Shown: positions 1-10,170, counted from the stretch's first letter. The stretch is 64,000 nucleotides of DNA from Symbiodinium kawagutii (GCA_009767595.1 VSDK01023660.1:581402-645401), one strand, 5' to 3'. The notes: generated by a model not told the origin, from the letters alone. Translations and numbers: made by a program.

Positions 1-158
1 CTGAAGATTTAGAGGAGTTGATTTAACATTGCTGAGGGAATGGGAGATATGAATGAGCTCCCCAGAATTGGCGGTAAATCACCATCTACTTGCGGTTAAA
101 CCGGTGCTGGTTTATTCATTTGGAGAGCTACCACGATATTAAACTTCTGATATCAAAG

Positions 159-240
159 CCTGGATCAATTTCAACGGTTTGGTCCATGTCTTCGCGTACC
201 TCTGTGGGCAGGAGTTGTATTTCCAGCATGAAGTAACAGG
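159..240 (+). CDS. candidate internal exon, unknown protein
   Basis: An open frame runs here from after a TAA near 140 to a TAG near 262. It reads WINFNGLVHVFAYLCGQEL and onward, with many C/G third positions. An AG at 157-158 could be the acceptor and a GT at 241 the donor. The antisense frame is also open. No family recognised; it could be chance. Confidence 0.22.
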
Positions 241-1205
241 GTTGGTTAAGCCCAGCAGGTAGAATGCTTCCTGCGCCCAAAATGAAAGGATGTTTGACAT
301 TGGTGAATGATGGTTGGAGCCCGTTTTAGTAGCGGCAAAACAGGCTAACACTGGGTGATGATAGATTTTTAACCATGGAAAAGAAGTAACAAATCACCAA
401 CAGTGGTTGATACCAAGGGATACATGATACATTGCCAACGTAGCAGGTAGTTAGTTGGCTATGTGCCGAGGCCCTGGTCAAAGCTGGGCCATGCAAGTGA
501 TAGGGAAGGCAAGGTGGATTCACAATGGTGATAGAATGACAACAAGCCCGGGATTGGCTTGAACCTGTCCCACTTGTCTTGAATATCAAGGCGGTATTCA
601 TTTGTGAGAATCAACCATTGACATATCCAGTCCATCGTTTGCTTGCCTCTGGGGCTTTTTGTTGAGGAGGGACTCTGACCCTGTTGACTAATACCACATG
701 GCTATTGGCTAAAGTACAAAATCTCAATCCAGGTATCTTGCCGCTCCATGTCTATGCTTGTTGTGGGAATGCAGCAGTTATTTTTTTTACAGAGGGTCAT
801 TCCCCTACATTGTACATGTCGGGAATTTCAGCCATGATAGGAGAAGCTCAGCATGAATCAATTTCAATTCTGGGATGACATCGATGACACGATGGTTTTG
901 ACCACTGCTCACATGAATATTTGTTGGACACTCTCAACATACATTGGCATTTGCAAGATGTATTTTAGATGCCCCGAAATCGTGATGCAGATCATCTCGA
1001 CACATGTGCTGAACTATTATTGGTCATTACGGTCACTACTATTAGCGATGAGTAGAAATCAGTGCTATCCACTATCATCCATCTGTCATTCTGTATCATC
1101 CACTATCATCTATTATATATCATCCACTGTCATCCACTATCATCCATTATCCTCCTTTGCTGACTTACTATTAACCCTTCGTACGGTTTCTATTCTCTAT
1201 TGTTC
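241..1205. other. spacer without a supported gene
   Basis: No frame here stands out as coding. The right part (about 1070-1180) is a degenerate run of ATCATCCACT-type words grading into the CAT microsatellite. Confidence 0.5.
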
Positions 1206-1265
<60 letters not shown>

Positions 1266-1319
1266 CCATCACCATCACCATCACCATCACCATCACCATC
1301 ACCATCACCATCACCATCA
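1206..1319. repeat. (CAT)n then (CACCAT)n microsatellite, left of gap
   Basis: Perfect CAT trinucleotides run to about 1262, then change to a CACCAT hexanucleotide array that ends at the gap. The long poly-His, poly-Ser and poly-Met readings across it are artefacts of the repeat. Confidence 0.97.
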
Positions 1320-2243
1320 NNNNNNNNNNNNNNNNNNNNNNNNNNNNNNNNNNNNNNNNNNNNNNNNNNNNNNNNNNNNNNNNNNNNNNNNNNNNNNNNN
1401 NNNNNNNNNNNNNNNNNNNNNNNNNNNNNNNNNNNNNNNNNNNNNNNNNNNNNNNNNNNNNNNNNNNNNNNNNNNNNNNNNNNNNNNNNNNNNNNNNNNN
1501 NNNNNNNNNNNNNNNNNNNNNNNNNNNNNNNNNNNNNNNNNNNNNNNNNNNNNNNNNNNNNNNNNNNNNNNNNNNNNNNNNNNNNNNNNNNNNNNNNNNN
1601 NNNNNNNNNNNNNNNNNNNNNNNNNNNNNNNNNNNNNNNNNNNNNNNNNNNNNNNNNNNNNNNNNNNNNNNNNNNNNNNNNNNNNNNNNNNNNNNNNNNN
1701 NNNNNNNNNNNNNNNNNNNNNNNNNNNNNNNNNNNNNNNNNNNNNNNNNNNNNNNNNNNNNNNNNNNNNNNNNNNNNNNNNNNNNNNNNNNNNNNNNNNN
1801 NNNNNNNNNNNNNNNNNNNNNNNNNNNNNNNNNNNNNNNNNNNNNNNNNNNNNNNNNNNNNNNNNNNNNNNNNNNNNNNNNNNNNNNNNNNNNNNNNNNN
1901 NNNNNNNNNNNNNNNNNNNNNNNNNNNNNNNNNNNNNNNNNNNNNNNNNNNNNNNNNNNNNNNNNNNNNNNNNNNNNNNNNNNNNNNNNNNNNNNNNNNN
2001 NNNNNNNNNNNNNNNNNNNNNNNNNNNNNNNNNNNNNNNNNNNNNNNNNNNNNNNNNNNNNNNNNNNNNNNNNNNNNNNNNNNNNNNNNNNNNNNNNNNN
2101 NNNNNNNNNNNNNNNNNNNNNNNNNNNNNNNNNNNNNNNNNNNNNNNNNNNNNNNNNNNNNNNNNNNNNNNNNNNNNNNNNNNNNNNNNNNNNNNNNNNN
2201 NNNNNNNNNNNNNNNNNNNNNNNNNNNNNNNNNNNNNNNNNNN
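1320..2243. other. assembly gap (run of N)
   Basis: 924 undetermined bases flanked on both sides by the same CAT repeat, so at least part of the missing sequence is probably microsatellite. The first exon(s) of RPL31 could lie here or upstream of the window. Confidence 0.99.
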
Positions 2244-2256
2244 TATCATTCTCAAT

Positions 2257-2312
<56 letters not shown>
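2257..2312. repeat. (CAT)n microsatellite, right of gap
   Basis: ATC/CAT trinucleotide array that continues the one on the left of the gap. Confidence 0.95.
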
Positions 2313-2525
2313 ATTATGCCGATTCCTTTTTATAATGCAACATTTTCATTTTTACTGTTAGTATTACTATTTCTTTTATTGGCTTACTATCAATGGTGGA
2401 GATTCTTTCTACTATTACTATTGTTTCCACGATTACGTACTGGTATCATTATTTTTGTTTCCCGTTGACATCATCATTACCATGATTTTTACGATTGTTT
2501 CTGTTACTAGATTGATATCGACTGC

Positions 2526-2862
2526 TAACATTACGCGCAATTCCCACCCTTTGCCCGGAAACTTGAACATTGTACCACAGTATAACACTCGGCAACTTGG
2601 AGAAATTACGAAAGCGTTGGCTATACGCAGCGATTTGCGCTTTAGGACTTTGTGGTTTACAGTTTATGGTTTTAGGGTTTAGGGTTTGGGTTTTTAGGTT
2701 TTTAGGGTTTAGGGTTTTAGGGTTTGAGGTTTAGGGTTTACAGTTTTTCGGTTAAGAAGCAAAAAACAGCGGGCCTGTGCAGGAATCTGAGGGTCCAGTA
2801 TGACAAGCGATTGTGCACTTGTAAGTTTCCGGGCAAAGGGTGGGAATTGGTCGTAACATTAC
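2526..2862. mobile_element. small TIR element with telomere-like core
   Basis: A perfect 26-bp inverted repeat has its left arm at 2539-2564 and right arm at 2823-2848 (arms contain CCCACCCTTTGCCCGGAAAC). The arms are bordered by the same 9-mer in direct orientation, TAACATTAC at 2526-2534 and 2854-2862, as expected of a target-site duplication. The ~320-bp interior has no long ORF and carries TTTAGGG-like repeats. The layout fits a non-autonomous cut-and-paste transposon; a 9-bp duplication is typical of Mutator-like elements, but the family assignment is inference. Confidence 0.7.
2655..2750 (+). repeat. interstitial telomere-like repeat (TTTAGGG)n, degenerate
   Basis: About a dozen degenerate copies of TTTAGGG with extra T or G bases. 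TTTAGGG is the telomere unit of plants and of dinoflagellates. It sits inside the inverted-repeat element, not at a chromosome end. Confidence 0.85.
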
Positions 2863-3165
2863 TACGTAGTATCAAATAGTATCATCATTATTAGTGTGCG
2901 CTGTTAACATCATTTTGTAAACATGCTACATACTATTGTTAATACAGCAATACCGTTGTTGCTATTAACAACGTTTTCTTATTAGTGCGTGCTATTGTTG
3001 AGTTTAACCATGTTACATAACTGTTGTAAATATTCGTTAACATGTGTTATTTAAGTATTAATTAACCTTTTGTTTTTACTATTCTTACTTTTTAACATTG
3101 TCATAATCTGTTGTTGTCCAGGCACTTCTTTCTGATCCACCTGGGTGCCACCTGTCGGCGCTCAG
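2863..3165. other. AT-rich spacer or intron upstream of RPL31 exon
   Basis: AT-rich DNA rich in GTTAACAT-type words. The stretch just before 3166 is the end of an RPL31 intron: the RPL31 frame meets a TGA a few codons upstream of the AG at 3164-3165. Confidence 0.5.
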
Positions 3166-3243
3166 ATCTCCTTCAAGAAGCGAGCGCCTCGCGCGGTGCG
3201 CGTGGTCCGGCAGTTCGCCGCCAAGGTGATGTTGACCACCGAT
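3166..3243 (+). CDS. RPL31: 60S ribosomal protein L31 (eL31), internal exon
   Basis: 26 codons in phase 0, reading ISFKKRAPRAVRVVRQF and onward to VMLTTD. This aligns with the conserved eL31 segment around GFKKRAPRA and KFA.KEM. eL31 is a protein of the large cytosolic ribosomal subunit near the peptide exit tunnel. The acceptor is AG at 3164-3165; the donor at 3244 is GC, not GT. The N-terminal ~30 residues (basic start and the TREYTI region) are not in the visible sequence and must lie upstream or in the gap. Confidence 0.88.
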
Positions 3244-4410
3244 GCACCTGGGACGCTCCCAGGGTCCCAGGGATCCTGGTGACCATGGGAAGTGGGGGTG
3301 GGTGGACAGGTGGGTGGGGGGAAAGATGATATTTAGTGACCAGTGTAACTAGTAAGGAGATAAGGATGGTATCTGGTGAACAGGTCAGGATGCTAAGTGG
3401 TAACTGGATGGTTCATAAGTATAGAGGTTAGTAACTGTGTGGTTCGTGACTATGGTAACGATCAGTTATGAAAAACATAAAGGCATGACTTTGGATGCAA
3501 ATTTGTACGAGACTACAAAGAGTATAAACAAAGAGGTTTCTGCCGAACAGCCAGAGTATTATACATATAGGAGAGAATGGAACTCTCACCCTAGTTTCAC
3601 CACTGCACTGAGGGTCTAGGTTCACATCAAATTCAATGCTTTGACTGGCAAGCATGGTTGTTCCAAAATTAAAGACACGATTTGGTAAGGAATTACCTTG
3701 TAAAACACTAAGGAATAGCAAAAACAATAATCCTAAAAATATTTGATTGTGTCAGTTGTTCATATTCTATATCATGCGATTTCCTAGGTCAAAAAACGAC
3801 AACAAGAAAGTCAGCAAGATAATGTGACGTCTAGATCTTTTATGATTCTTGATCCTTGGACACATGGAGAGTGCACAGGCAACCTAAGAAGAAATATAAA
3901 CATGTAGGAACTGTCCGTTTTCATGGATCGTGGATTGACATGTGAATTTCCACGGCATATACCGTACATTTTATGGAATAAACAGCGCACACAATTGATT
4001 TAAACCGCTTTTTGGTTTGTCAATACCTCAAGTAGGGTTGCATTGAACTTATCTGGGCCTGCCACGTCTTTCCTTTGTCACATCGGTTGTAACAAATATT
4101 TTGAAGTCGATTTGTGTGTTGCCAAGTTCATCTAAGGTGCACTTCCTATAGACATGGTGGTGCACATGTAGGCAGATGATGTGCCCTTGTGCAGACATAT
4201 GTCCAGCTGTCATATATCAAGCACACCTGTGATTTTTGGAAGAGCTACCCGCTTCCTGGTTGCAAGCAGATATGTCGTTGCACTAGGGAAGCTTTTTGCC
4301 TATTTGTGGCCAACTTGGTATAAATATATCTGTATCTAGTACACATCCAGAAATATGTACATTTGAGCATGCGATGGCGCATGTATACAAGTAGATCATG
4401 TGTATGGCCC

Positions 4411-4539
4411 ATGGCGATGTTTGTCTTGCGCTATGGATCCAACATGCCTGGCGACCACGGCAACAAAGCTGCCCTTCAATTGTGCGAGTTTGTTTACACG
4501 CCGATCACTGCGATGTACTGCAACTGGGGTCAGCACTAA
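4411..4539 (+). CDS. candidate exon within RPL31 intron 1, unknown
   Basis: ATG-to-stop frame of 42 codons starting MAMFVLRYGSNMPGDHGNKA. It has a strong run of C/G third positions and a possible GT donor at 4530. It lies inside the inferred first intron of RPL31, so if real it is a nested gene or an alternative exon. No family recognised. Confidence 0.35.
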   Translation: MAMFVLRYGSNMPGDHGNKAALQLCEFVYTPITAMYCNWGQH

Positions 4540-4848
4540 TGCTGCTACAAGAATATCTGGTTACCATAAACCACAACCAATGTTACCCGTTGCGCCACCA
4601 TTTGCAGCAAAAAGGGTATTTTCCCTTGGCACCCTTGCATTCAAAATAAACAGAGACAGTCCTCTGTCTTGAAAGTCGGCTCTCATTGTGGTCCAGTCAG
4701 CGGTGACCATAAAGGAAAAACAGTTTCAAGATGCGCAACCAGGAGAACTGGTTTTCTAGTGAGTCAGCAAATCATGGTTCACCAACTTCTAGAAACCTGG
4801 TCAGTTCCAACCTGGTTCAGCATGTTTCTAGTTGGTCAGATCAGGTTC

Positions 4849-5007
4849 TACGAATCGTGCTTGTTCCAGTGGGACCTTGCATATGGTCAACCTTGGTCGC
4901 TTGTGCCCCCCCAAGGGTGGATCCTTGCTGTCCCGCAAGGAGGACAGCTGCAAACGGAGGTCACATCGTCCCCTTCCAAAAAAGATGAACAATTGTGGTT
5001 AGTTGGT
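4849..5007 (+). CDS. candidate exon within RPL31 intron 1, unknown
   Basis: A frame of about 52 codons opens after an AG followed by G and ends with TAG. It reads on to [20 protein letters not shown]. The end is basic and cysteine-containing. All three + frames are open for part of the stretch, so frame choice rests on third-position composition only. Confidence 0.25.
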
Positions 5008-5158
5008 GACAATTATTGTTGGCCAACGTTGGTTATTAATCCTTGTTGTCCTGATTTTTGGTCATTATTTGCCAATATTAACCATATGGATCAACAACCA
5101 GCCATCATCAACCACTAAGCATCGATCACTGACCATCACCGAGTCCTTCAAATCCCAG

Positions 5159-5257
5159 GTCCGAATCGACACCAAGTTGAACAAGTTCCTGTGGAGCAAC
5201 GGCGTGCGAAACGTGCCCCGCCGTGTGCGCGTCCGTCTCTCCCGAAAGCGCAACGAG
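5159..5257 (+). CDS. RPL31: 60S ribosomal protein L31 (eL31), internal exon
   Basis: 33 codons in phase 0 reading [20 protein letters not shown] then [12 protein letters not shown]. This is the most conserved part of eL31 ([26 protein letters not shown] in animals), so the identity is secure. Acceptor AG at 5157-5158 is followed by G; donor at 5258 is GC. Joined to the previous exon it gives an uninterrupted eL31 reading. Confidence 0.95.
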
Positions 5258-5954
5258 GCGGGTCCCGTTTCTGTTGGTGATGCAGATCGCAGATGTGGTC
5301 CTTGCAATATCTTTGTGACACATGTGTCTATACATATGTATGTGCTTACATATTTAGAGGATACATATAGGGCCGAAACCAAGCAGATTCCAAAGCTATA
5401 CGAAAGTAGCTATCTGAAAGGCAAAGGTTTTGGATGGTTTGAGCGCAAGGAGAATCGTCTACCAGGTATGACGGTACGTTCTGGACACATAGGTGGGAAA
5501 TTTGGCAGGACCTGGAGAATTTGTCAGGAGTCAAGTCACCACAAGGCCTTCTGTGCATTCTGAAGACAATAGCTTTAGACGTGCTTTGGGAAATGGTGAA
5601 GAATGGTTGACGACAAGTTATCACTAGGGGACAGAGAAATTGCATCCATAGCATGGGGAACCAGCTAACAAGCCAGCTTAACCTACTCCTGGTCAGTTTC
5701 CCTGTTTAGAGTTTAGAGAAACCGACCAGCTAGCACGGCACCTGGGACATGGATCCATGGCCAACCATGGACATCTTGGTAGCTCTCTGCTGCCTCCCCT
5801 GGGTGAGAAGCTACACAGATTAAGCGACACACAGAGACATCTTAGGGAGGTCAAGCAAACCATATTCCTGGGATGGATATGTACATAACTACATATGTAC
5901 ATTATATGCATGTATACGTATAGGTACATAGAACACTGTTTGTACTTACTTTGT

Positions 5955-5972
5955 ATACATATATGTATATAT

Positions 5973-6004
<32 letters not shown>
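5955..6004. repeat. (TA)n / TATATG microsatellite
   Basis: Alternating TA with TATATG interruptions inside RPL31 intron 2. It can form a foldback. Confidence 0.9.
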
Positions 6005-6084
6005 TAGCCTCATCACAGACGAATCAGCCAATTCTAATCTTAACAAATTTACAAATTAGCCCCATCACAGACCCAGCTCTCCAG

Positions 6085-6104
6085 GATGAAGATGCCAAAG
6101 AGAA
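6085..6104 (+). CDS. RPL31: 60S ribosomal protein L31 (eL31), 20-nt micro-exon
   Basis: Six codons plus two bases, encoding DEDAKEK once joined to the next exon, which is exactly the linker expected after RKRNE in eL31. The acceptor is AG (6083-6084) before G. The only in-frame junction to the next exon uses a GA donor at 6105. GA-AG introns are known from dinoflagellates. A 20-nt exon is very small. Confidence 0.85.
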
Positions 6105-6645
6105 GAGCCTCGGCTGTTGGTTCCTGGCTGACCAGGGACCTGGGGGTTAGGCTGGTTAAAGGGCTGGTCGCCCATGGTCATAAGCCAAGTACAACCCCAG
6201 ATGCACATCCCAAAAAGGATCAGTTTGAGCACTGACACGCAATTCAGGGGAGGTTATGCTGCTTGTGACTTATGATACTACCATTCATCCGTGAGGGAGT
6301 GAGACCGTGTGTATCCATGATAAATAAACAAGTCGACCAGGAGAGCCTCACTCCGCAAATCTCTTGGAGGAGAGCCATCAGTGGGCCATCTTTAGTTCTA
6401 GCTCTTCCAACGGCTGCCCCGAACGGAACTTCCACTGTTCCTGGGCGTCACCAAATCTCAACACACTTGTTTTGAGCTGCCCAAACTAAGATGAATTCTA
6501 CTCTTCCCGTTGTTGGGGGTACGACCTTGGAAGATTGCTGACATGTTTGCTTGGATATTGGCAACAAATCTTGATTGGAATGTATCTTGGTTGGTGAATG
6601 TAACCATGGTGTTGCTACCTCTCATACTGCTGTCCAACCACATGC

Positions 6646-6750
6646 TGGTTTCTCAAAATAGGGGTATACCCCCCAAAATGGTTGGTTTATCATTGTAAAT
6701 GGTAAATCACTAGACGATTTGGGGGTACCCTATGACTTGAGAAACCACCA
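6646..6750. mobile_element. family A foldback element, copy 1
   Basis: Starts TGGTTTCTCAAAATAGGGG and ends TTGAGAAACCACCA, near-complementary ends about 100 bp apart. The middle contains ATGGTTGGTTTAT, shared with other copies. Located in RPL31 intron 3. Confidence 0.85.
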
Positions 6751-6951
6751 TATTGTAGTTGTTTATCCATTATTGTGGTTGGTCATCCTCTATTCTTAAC
6801 CAATTAATCATTGTAACCCCTATGAAACAAGTAACCCCATATAATCCCCTATTGTATCTTCTATTACAATCCTTGTAGTCCCCTATGATAATCCCCTATG
6901 AAACCATTAAGAACCCCCACATCTCTTTTGGTGCCCTGGTTGCGTTGTGAG

Positions 6952-7012
6952 GATGTTCACCCTGGTGCAGCACGTGCCTGTGGAGAGCTTCAAGGGTTTG
7001 CAGACCGAGAAC
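6952..7012 (+). CDS. RPL31: 60S ribosomal protein L31 (eL31), exon
   Basis: One base completing the K codon plus 20 codons: MFTLVQHVPVESFKGLQTEN. This matches the eL31 C-terminal strand (YTLVTYVPV..FKNLQT in animals). Acceptor AG at 6950-6951 is followed by G. The donor at 7013 is GTGAGG. Without splicing the frame would run on as an unrelated tail. Confidence 0.9.
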
Positions 7013-7300
7013 GTGAGGCTGAGCTGTGACCCCTGGTCCTTGCAGGCAAGACACCAAGTTAGAAGAGCGGAAAGAGATTATGTATGGCTAAGGATGTATG
7101 TTAATATATAGCTTAATGGTAGCATAGCTTGCTGGATGTTGAGAATAAGCTTAATCCTTCTACTATGTTAATATATAGCTATATCAGGCTATATCATATA
7201 GTTAAGGATCGCTAAGGATCATATATTGGTATATTAACCATACTCATGGTTTGTAATAGGGGACGATAACCAACAATAGTAGGTTGACATACCAACTATA

Positions 7301-7399
7301 TGGTGGTTTCTCAAAACAGGGAAAGCCAAAAATGGTTGCTTTATTGCTATAAATGATGAAGGAAGGATGATTTCGAGGTACCCTTTTTTAAGACACCAC
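7301..7399. mobile_element. family A foldback element, copy 2
   Basis: Starts TGGTGGTTTCTCAAAACAGG and ends AAGACACCAC; the interior keeps the GGTTGCTTTATTGCTATAAATG core. The right end is more diverged than in other copies. In RPL31 intron 4. Confidence 0.75.
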
Positions 7400-7571
7400 G
7401 GACAGGGTTTCGTAGGGTTGTAATCCCGAACAAATCAGCTGGTAGAACCACTAGGTCGCCATGTGCTATGTCGAGATTCGTGGTTGAACCAGTTTTTGGT
7501 GACATCCATCCTGACAGCAAGGACCGGTCATGAACGGTTTTACACCCAAGACTGATGCTTTGATCCACGGA

Positions 7572-7660
7572 TATGGGGGTTGAAATAGGGAACCCCCTGA
7601 CTAAACATGCTTAATACTGGATGATTTTTGGGGATACCCAATTTTGAGAAGCCCCCATAT
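7572..7660. mobile_element. family A foldback element, copy 3
   Basis: Ends ATGGGGGTT and GAAGCCCCCAT are complementary. The interior has TGGATGATTTTTGGGG and CCCAATTTTGAG as in family A, but it is shorter and shows compensating changes in both ends. Confidence 0.65.
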
Positions 7661-7696
7661 GCCCAGGTTCGATAGTTGATCAGATCCTGGGCTGAG

Positions 7697-7850
7697 CAGC
7701 GAGCCGTTGTCCCCTGGAAAATCCAATTGGCTTGGGCTTGCGATGCTATGAAGTCTCGACCATGTGGATTTCGAGCAATGCTGTTGCTGCAGGGACGAGT
7801 GAGGCAGCTTCTGAGGGACCGGCCCAACCACCAGACTGGAGGAAAAAGAT
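7697..7850 (+). CDS. candidate exon, unknown (Ala/Ser/Pro-rich end)
   Basis: About 51 codons open after AG at 7695-7696, reaching a GTGACC donor at 7851. The end reads SSNAVAAGTSEAASEGPAQP then PDWRKK. It lies within the inferred last RPL31 intron, so it belongs to another transcript or is spurious. No domain recognised. Confidence 0.35.
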
Positions 7851-8140
7851 GTGACCGTCGGCAAGTGAAGGTGGTTTCTGTGATCCAGGATGTCCAACAC
7901 AACCAGTGAAGGCAAGACAGGTACTAATAGTCCGGAAATCAAAGATGCTCGGAGGAAGCATTCTCATTTCTCAGCAACCTAACGGAGGTCTGACAATTGC
8001 TATGATTTGAGATGAGCCATGCTGGAACCCGCTTAGCTTAGCTGGTCAGTGGGGGTCTTGACTTAAAATGCAAAGTTACTCCTATCTGGCATGGATTGAG
8101 TACTCTTGGATGGTGATTCCTGAAAGATGGTGACCTACAG

Positions 8141-8152
8141 GTTTCTGACTGA
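8141..8152 (+). CDS. RPL31: 60S ribosomal protein L31, probable terminal codons
   Basis: After GACCTACAG the sequence reads GTT TCT GAC TGA. Spliced to 7012 this ends the protein LQTEN-VSD-stop, similar in length to the animal ending LQTVNVDEN. The acceptor is AG followed by G. The downstream GC-richer sequence could be 3' UTR. Supported by length, frame and splice rule only. Confidence 0.5.
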   Translation, partial: VSD

Positions 8153-8407
8153 CCATTTCACCAAACCAGTCGTGTGTCAGAATCGCCTGCGGGACTGCGA
8201 AGTGATCAACATTTCTACTTTCAAGTCTTTTCCAAGTCAGTTAGCCCCGTCCAACTAGGGAGACGATTGAATTCACAAATCTCATGAACTTTTCGAAGGT
8301 AGTGTGGACAGTTAGCCCATTTCTAAGCATTTCCCAAGCATTGACGTGGCCACTTAGCAGCACTGGGCGCCGGGCGCCGGGCGCCCACGGCCATGGGCGC
8401 CTCGTAG

Positions 8408-8568
8408 CTCGGGGTGTCGCCGCGCAGGGGAAGGAGCCGACGCTTCCGCAGGAGGCCTTGAAGCCGCGCTTCGAGGCCATCGTTGCCAAGGCCCGGGTTG
8501 CGCAGGGGAAGCGGCGGTGGGATGTGACCGGTCACTCCGTGGTGTTGCGAGGCTGCGATGTTTGCTGA
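8408..8568 (+). CDS. GC-rich coding-like segment, unknown
   Basis: Open frame with strongly G/C third positions, reading VAAQGKEPTLPQEALKPRFE then AIVAKARVAQGKRRW. It ends with TGA at 8566-8568. GC content jumps relative to the neighbourhood. Possibly an exon of a gene downstream of RPL31. Family not recognised. Confidence 0.4.
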
Positions 8569-8810
8569 TGGTTAGTGATGGTTAGTAGGGATACTAATCA
8601 ACAAATGATGATTGATGATGGCTAGTGGCATGGAGATTGGACTTTCGAAGATTTCGACATGAGGATTTCGAGGTTTGGCTGATGGAAGTCTCCTAGACAA
8701 TCTTTGTTTGACATGAGGCCCACGCAGGTTTGGTGTAAAGTTAAAAATATGTTAGCCTCAGCCGTTTTCGTTTTTTGGCAGATCCCAGGCACTTGGGCAC
8801 CTTGGGTTAA

Positions 8811-8891
8811 CCGAAGTTGGCAGCCGAGGACCCCAGCAACTGCAGATGCTTCGATTGCGGGTCTCATGACCACGAGGTGTGGACCGAATGA
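8811..8891 (+). CDS. small cysteine-rich coding-like segment
   Basis: Frame between two stops reading EDPSNCRCFDCGSHDHEVW. The CxxC-G-S pattern resembles the first half of an ArfGAP zinc finger or of a CCHC zinc knuckle, but the second half needed for either is missing here and was not found nearby. It could be one exon of a split domain. Confidence 0.22.
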   Translation, partial: PKLAAEDPSNCRCFDCGSHDHEVWTE

Positions 8892-9224
8892 AGTGGGAAG
8901 CTGGACCTGGTTGAGAAGCAAACTTGGAAGCAGAAAGACGGACAGATCCCCAACTTGGATTAATCAAGAAAGATAATAACCAACAATAATGGTTCAACAA
9001 CTACGAGTTGCTGGTTTGAAGCATTTAAGACACTTGATTAAACCGACTAAAACCACTTCATCAACAGCTTTCTGGCCCCTTGAAGATATCACCAGTCAGG
9101 GGATGGTGCATCTCGAAACCAGCGAAAAATTGCAAGCACTGTATAGCTGGCAGACCCAATTGAGCGTGGCAATCCTTTTTTTTTGCTGGATGTTTCTATT
9201 TCCCACACGTGAGCACTAGATTTT

Positions 9225-9410
9225 GTGCACAGGACTGTTCGTATTTTGATACACCAAGTCTTTGGCACGTTCACCGAGAATGTTTTTTTTGGATATCTGG
9301 CATTGACCCATGTCTCATGTCCTCCAAACGCGTGCGGCCTCGCAATGACTATCCTGGTTTTGGCTCAAGTCGCCCATGTGGGTGGTTATGTATGGACAGA
9401 ATCGGAGTAG
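9225..9410 (+). CDS. candidate exon, hydrophobic, unknown
   Basis: 61-codon frame whose end reads LALTHVSCPPNACGLAMTIL then VLAQVAHVGGYVW, a possible membrane segment. It contains the string TTTTGGCTCAAG (9358-9369), identical to the end of the dinoflagellate spliced leader. In this frame the string is simply coding (VLAQV). Confidence 0.3.
   Translation: MHRTVRILIHQVFGTFTENVFFGYLALTHVSCPPNACGLAMTILVLAQVAHVGGYVWTESE
9357..9369 (+). other. possible spliced-leader relict
   Basis: GTTTTGGCTCAAG matches the last 12 bases of the dinoflagellate spliced leader (consensus end ATTTTGGCTCAAG). An ATG (9376) opening a 100-codon frame follows six bases later. Relict leaders mark reinserted cDNAs in dinoflagellates. 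The upstream leader half is not conserved and a coding explanation exists. Confidence 0.3.
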
Positions 9411-9972
9411 TGTTACACTTTCGGAACAACGTCACAGTGCGACCATAATATCTAGGAAGTTACATTTCTGCCATCTACCAGCTTGGAGATCCTTTTGCCA
9501 TGTGGGCGTAATGGCATTATATTTTCTCCTTGTCTTAGAAAAAATGTTGTGTTTCCATGGACAGGAAAAGAACTTCATAAGGTCAAGTGACGCAAGTGTC
9601 TGCCGTGCCTTTTCAAATGACTCGGTGGCCTACCCTTCTGCCGCTTGTGCGTGGACAACCGCTCCATCCCAAAAGTGAATGGCACCAGCCACCTGTGGGT
9701 TCCACGCCAACCTTCGGAGTTGACCCACATCTAATGATTGCCATCTGCCATCTGATGAATCCCCATTTTGTTCAGGGGATTGGTTAGCTTTATTCAGTGT
9801 AATGTTGGTTTCTGATTAGTATCTACCTGTTGGTTTCATCTATTTTCATTACTTTAGGGGGGGTTACACTAATCAGAAACCAACATTATATTGATTAGTC
9901 GAAGGTTGTCACTAGCATCTTGTTGCATGCCAAGCTCCATCCTCAAAGCACACTGCCCGTCAAGCGTGTGAG

Positions 9973-10170
9973 TCGCCGCCCAAGCTTCGCCATGGGGCAA
10001 GCACAGGGTGGAACTTGTTGCCAGTGTCAGCAGCTCAGATGCTGCCACTGGTGATGGGTCAACCAAACAACTGGGGCTTCATGGCCGCCATGTGGGGGGC
10101 AGGCCATGGCAATTCAACCGAACTTGGGAAAAGTGCTTTCACATGCTGGGCCTACCAGGGAGTTGCCAGG
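9973..10170 (+). CDS. candidate exon, unknown, 66 codons
   Basis: Open from AG (9971-9972) to a consensus-like donor GTATGT at 10171 with no stop. It reads VAAQASPWGKHRVELVASVS and later PWQFNRTWEKCFHMLGLPG. Third positions are C/G-rich. A second frame ending at GTGAGT near 9968 is also plausible as a preceding exon. Function unknown. Confidence 0.45.

Noticed and set aside
853-2361. 502-codon + ORF and the overlapping minus ORFs
   Set aside because: They consist of poly-His/Ser/Met readings of the CAT microsatellite and the run of N.
8811-8891. ArfGAP domain
   Set aside because: Only a CxxC-GS half motif; the second CxxC and the following GxHR-type signature were not found downstream.
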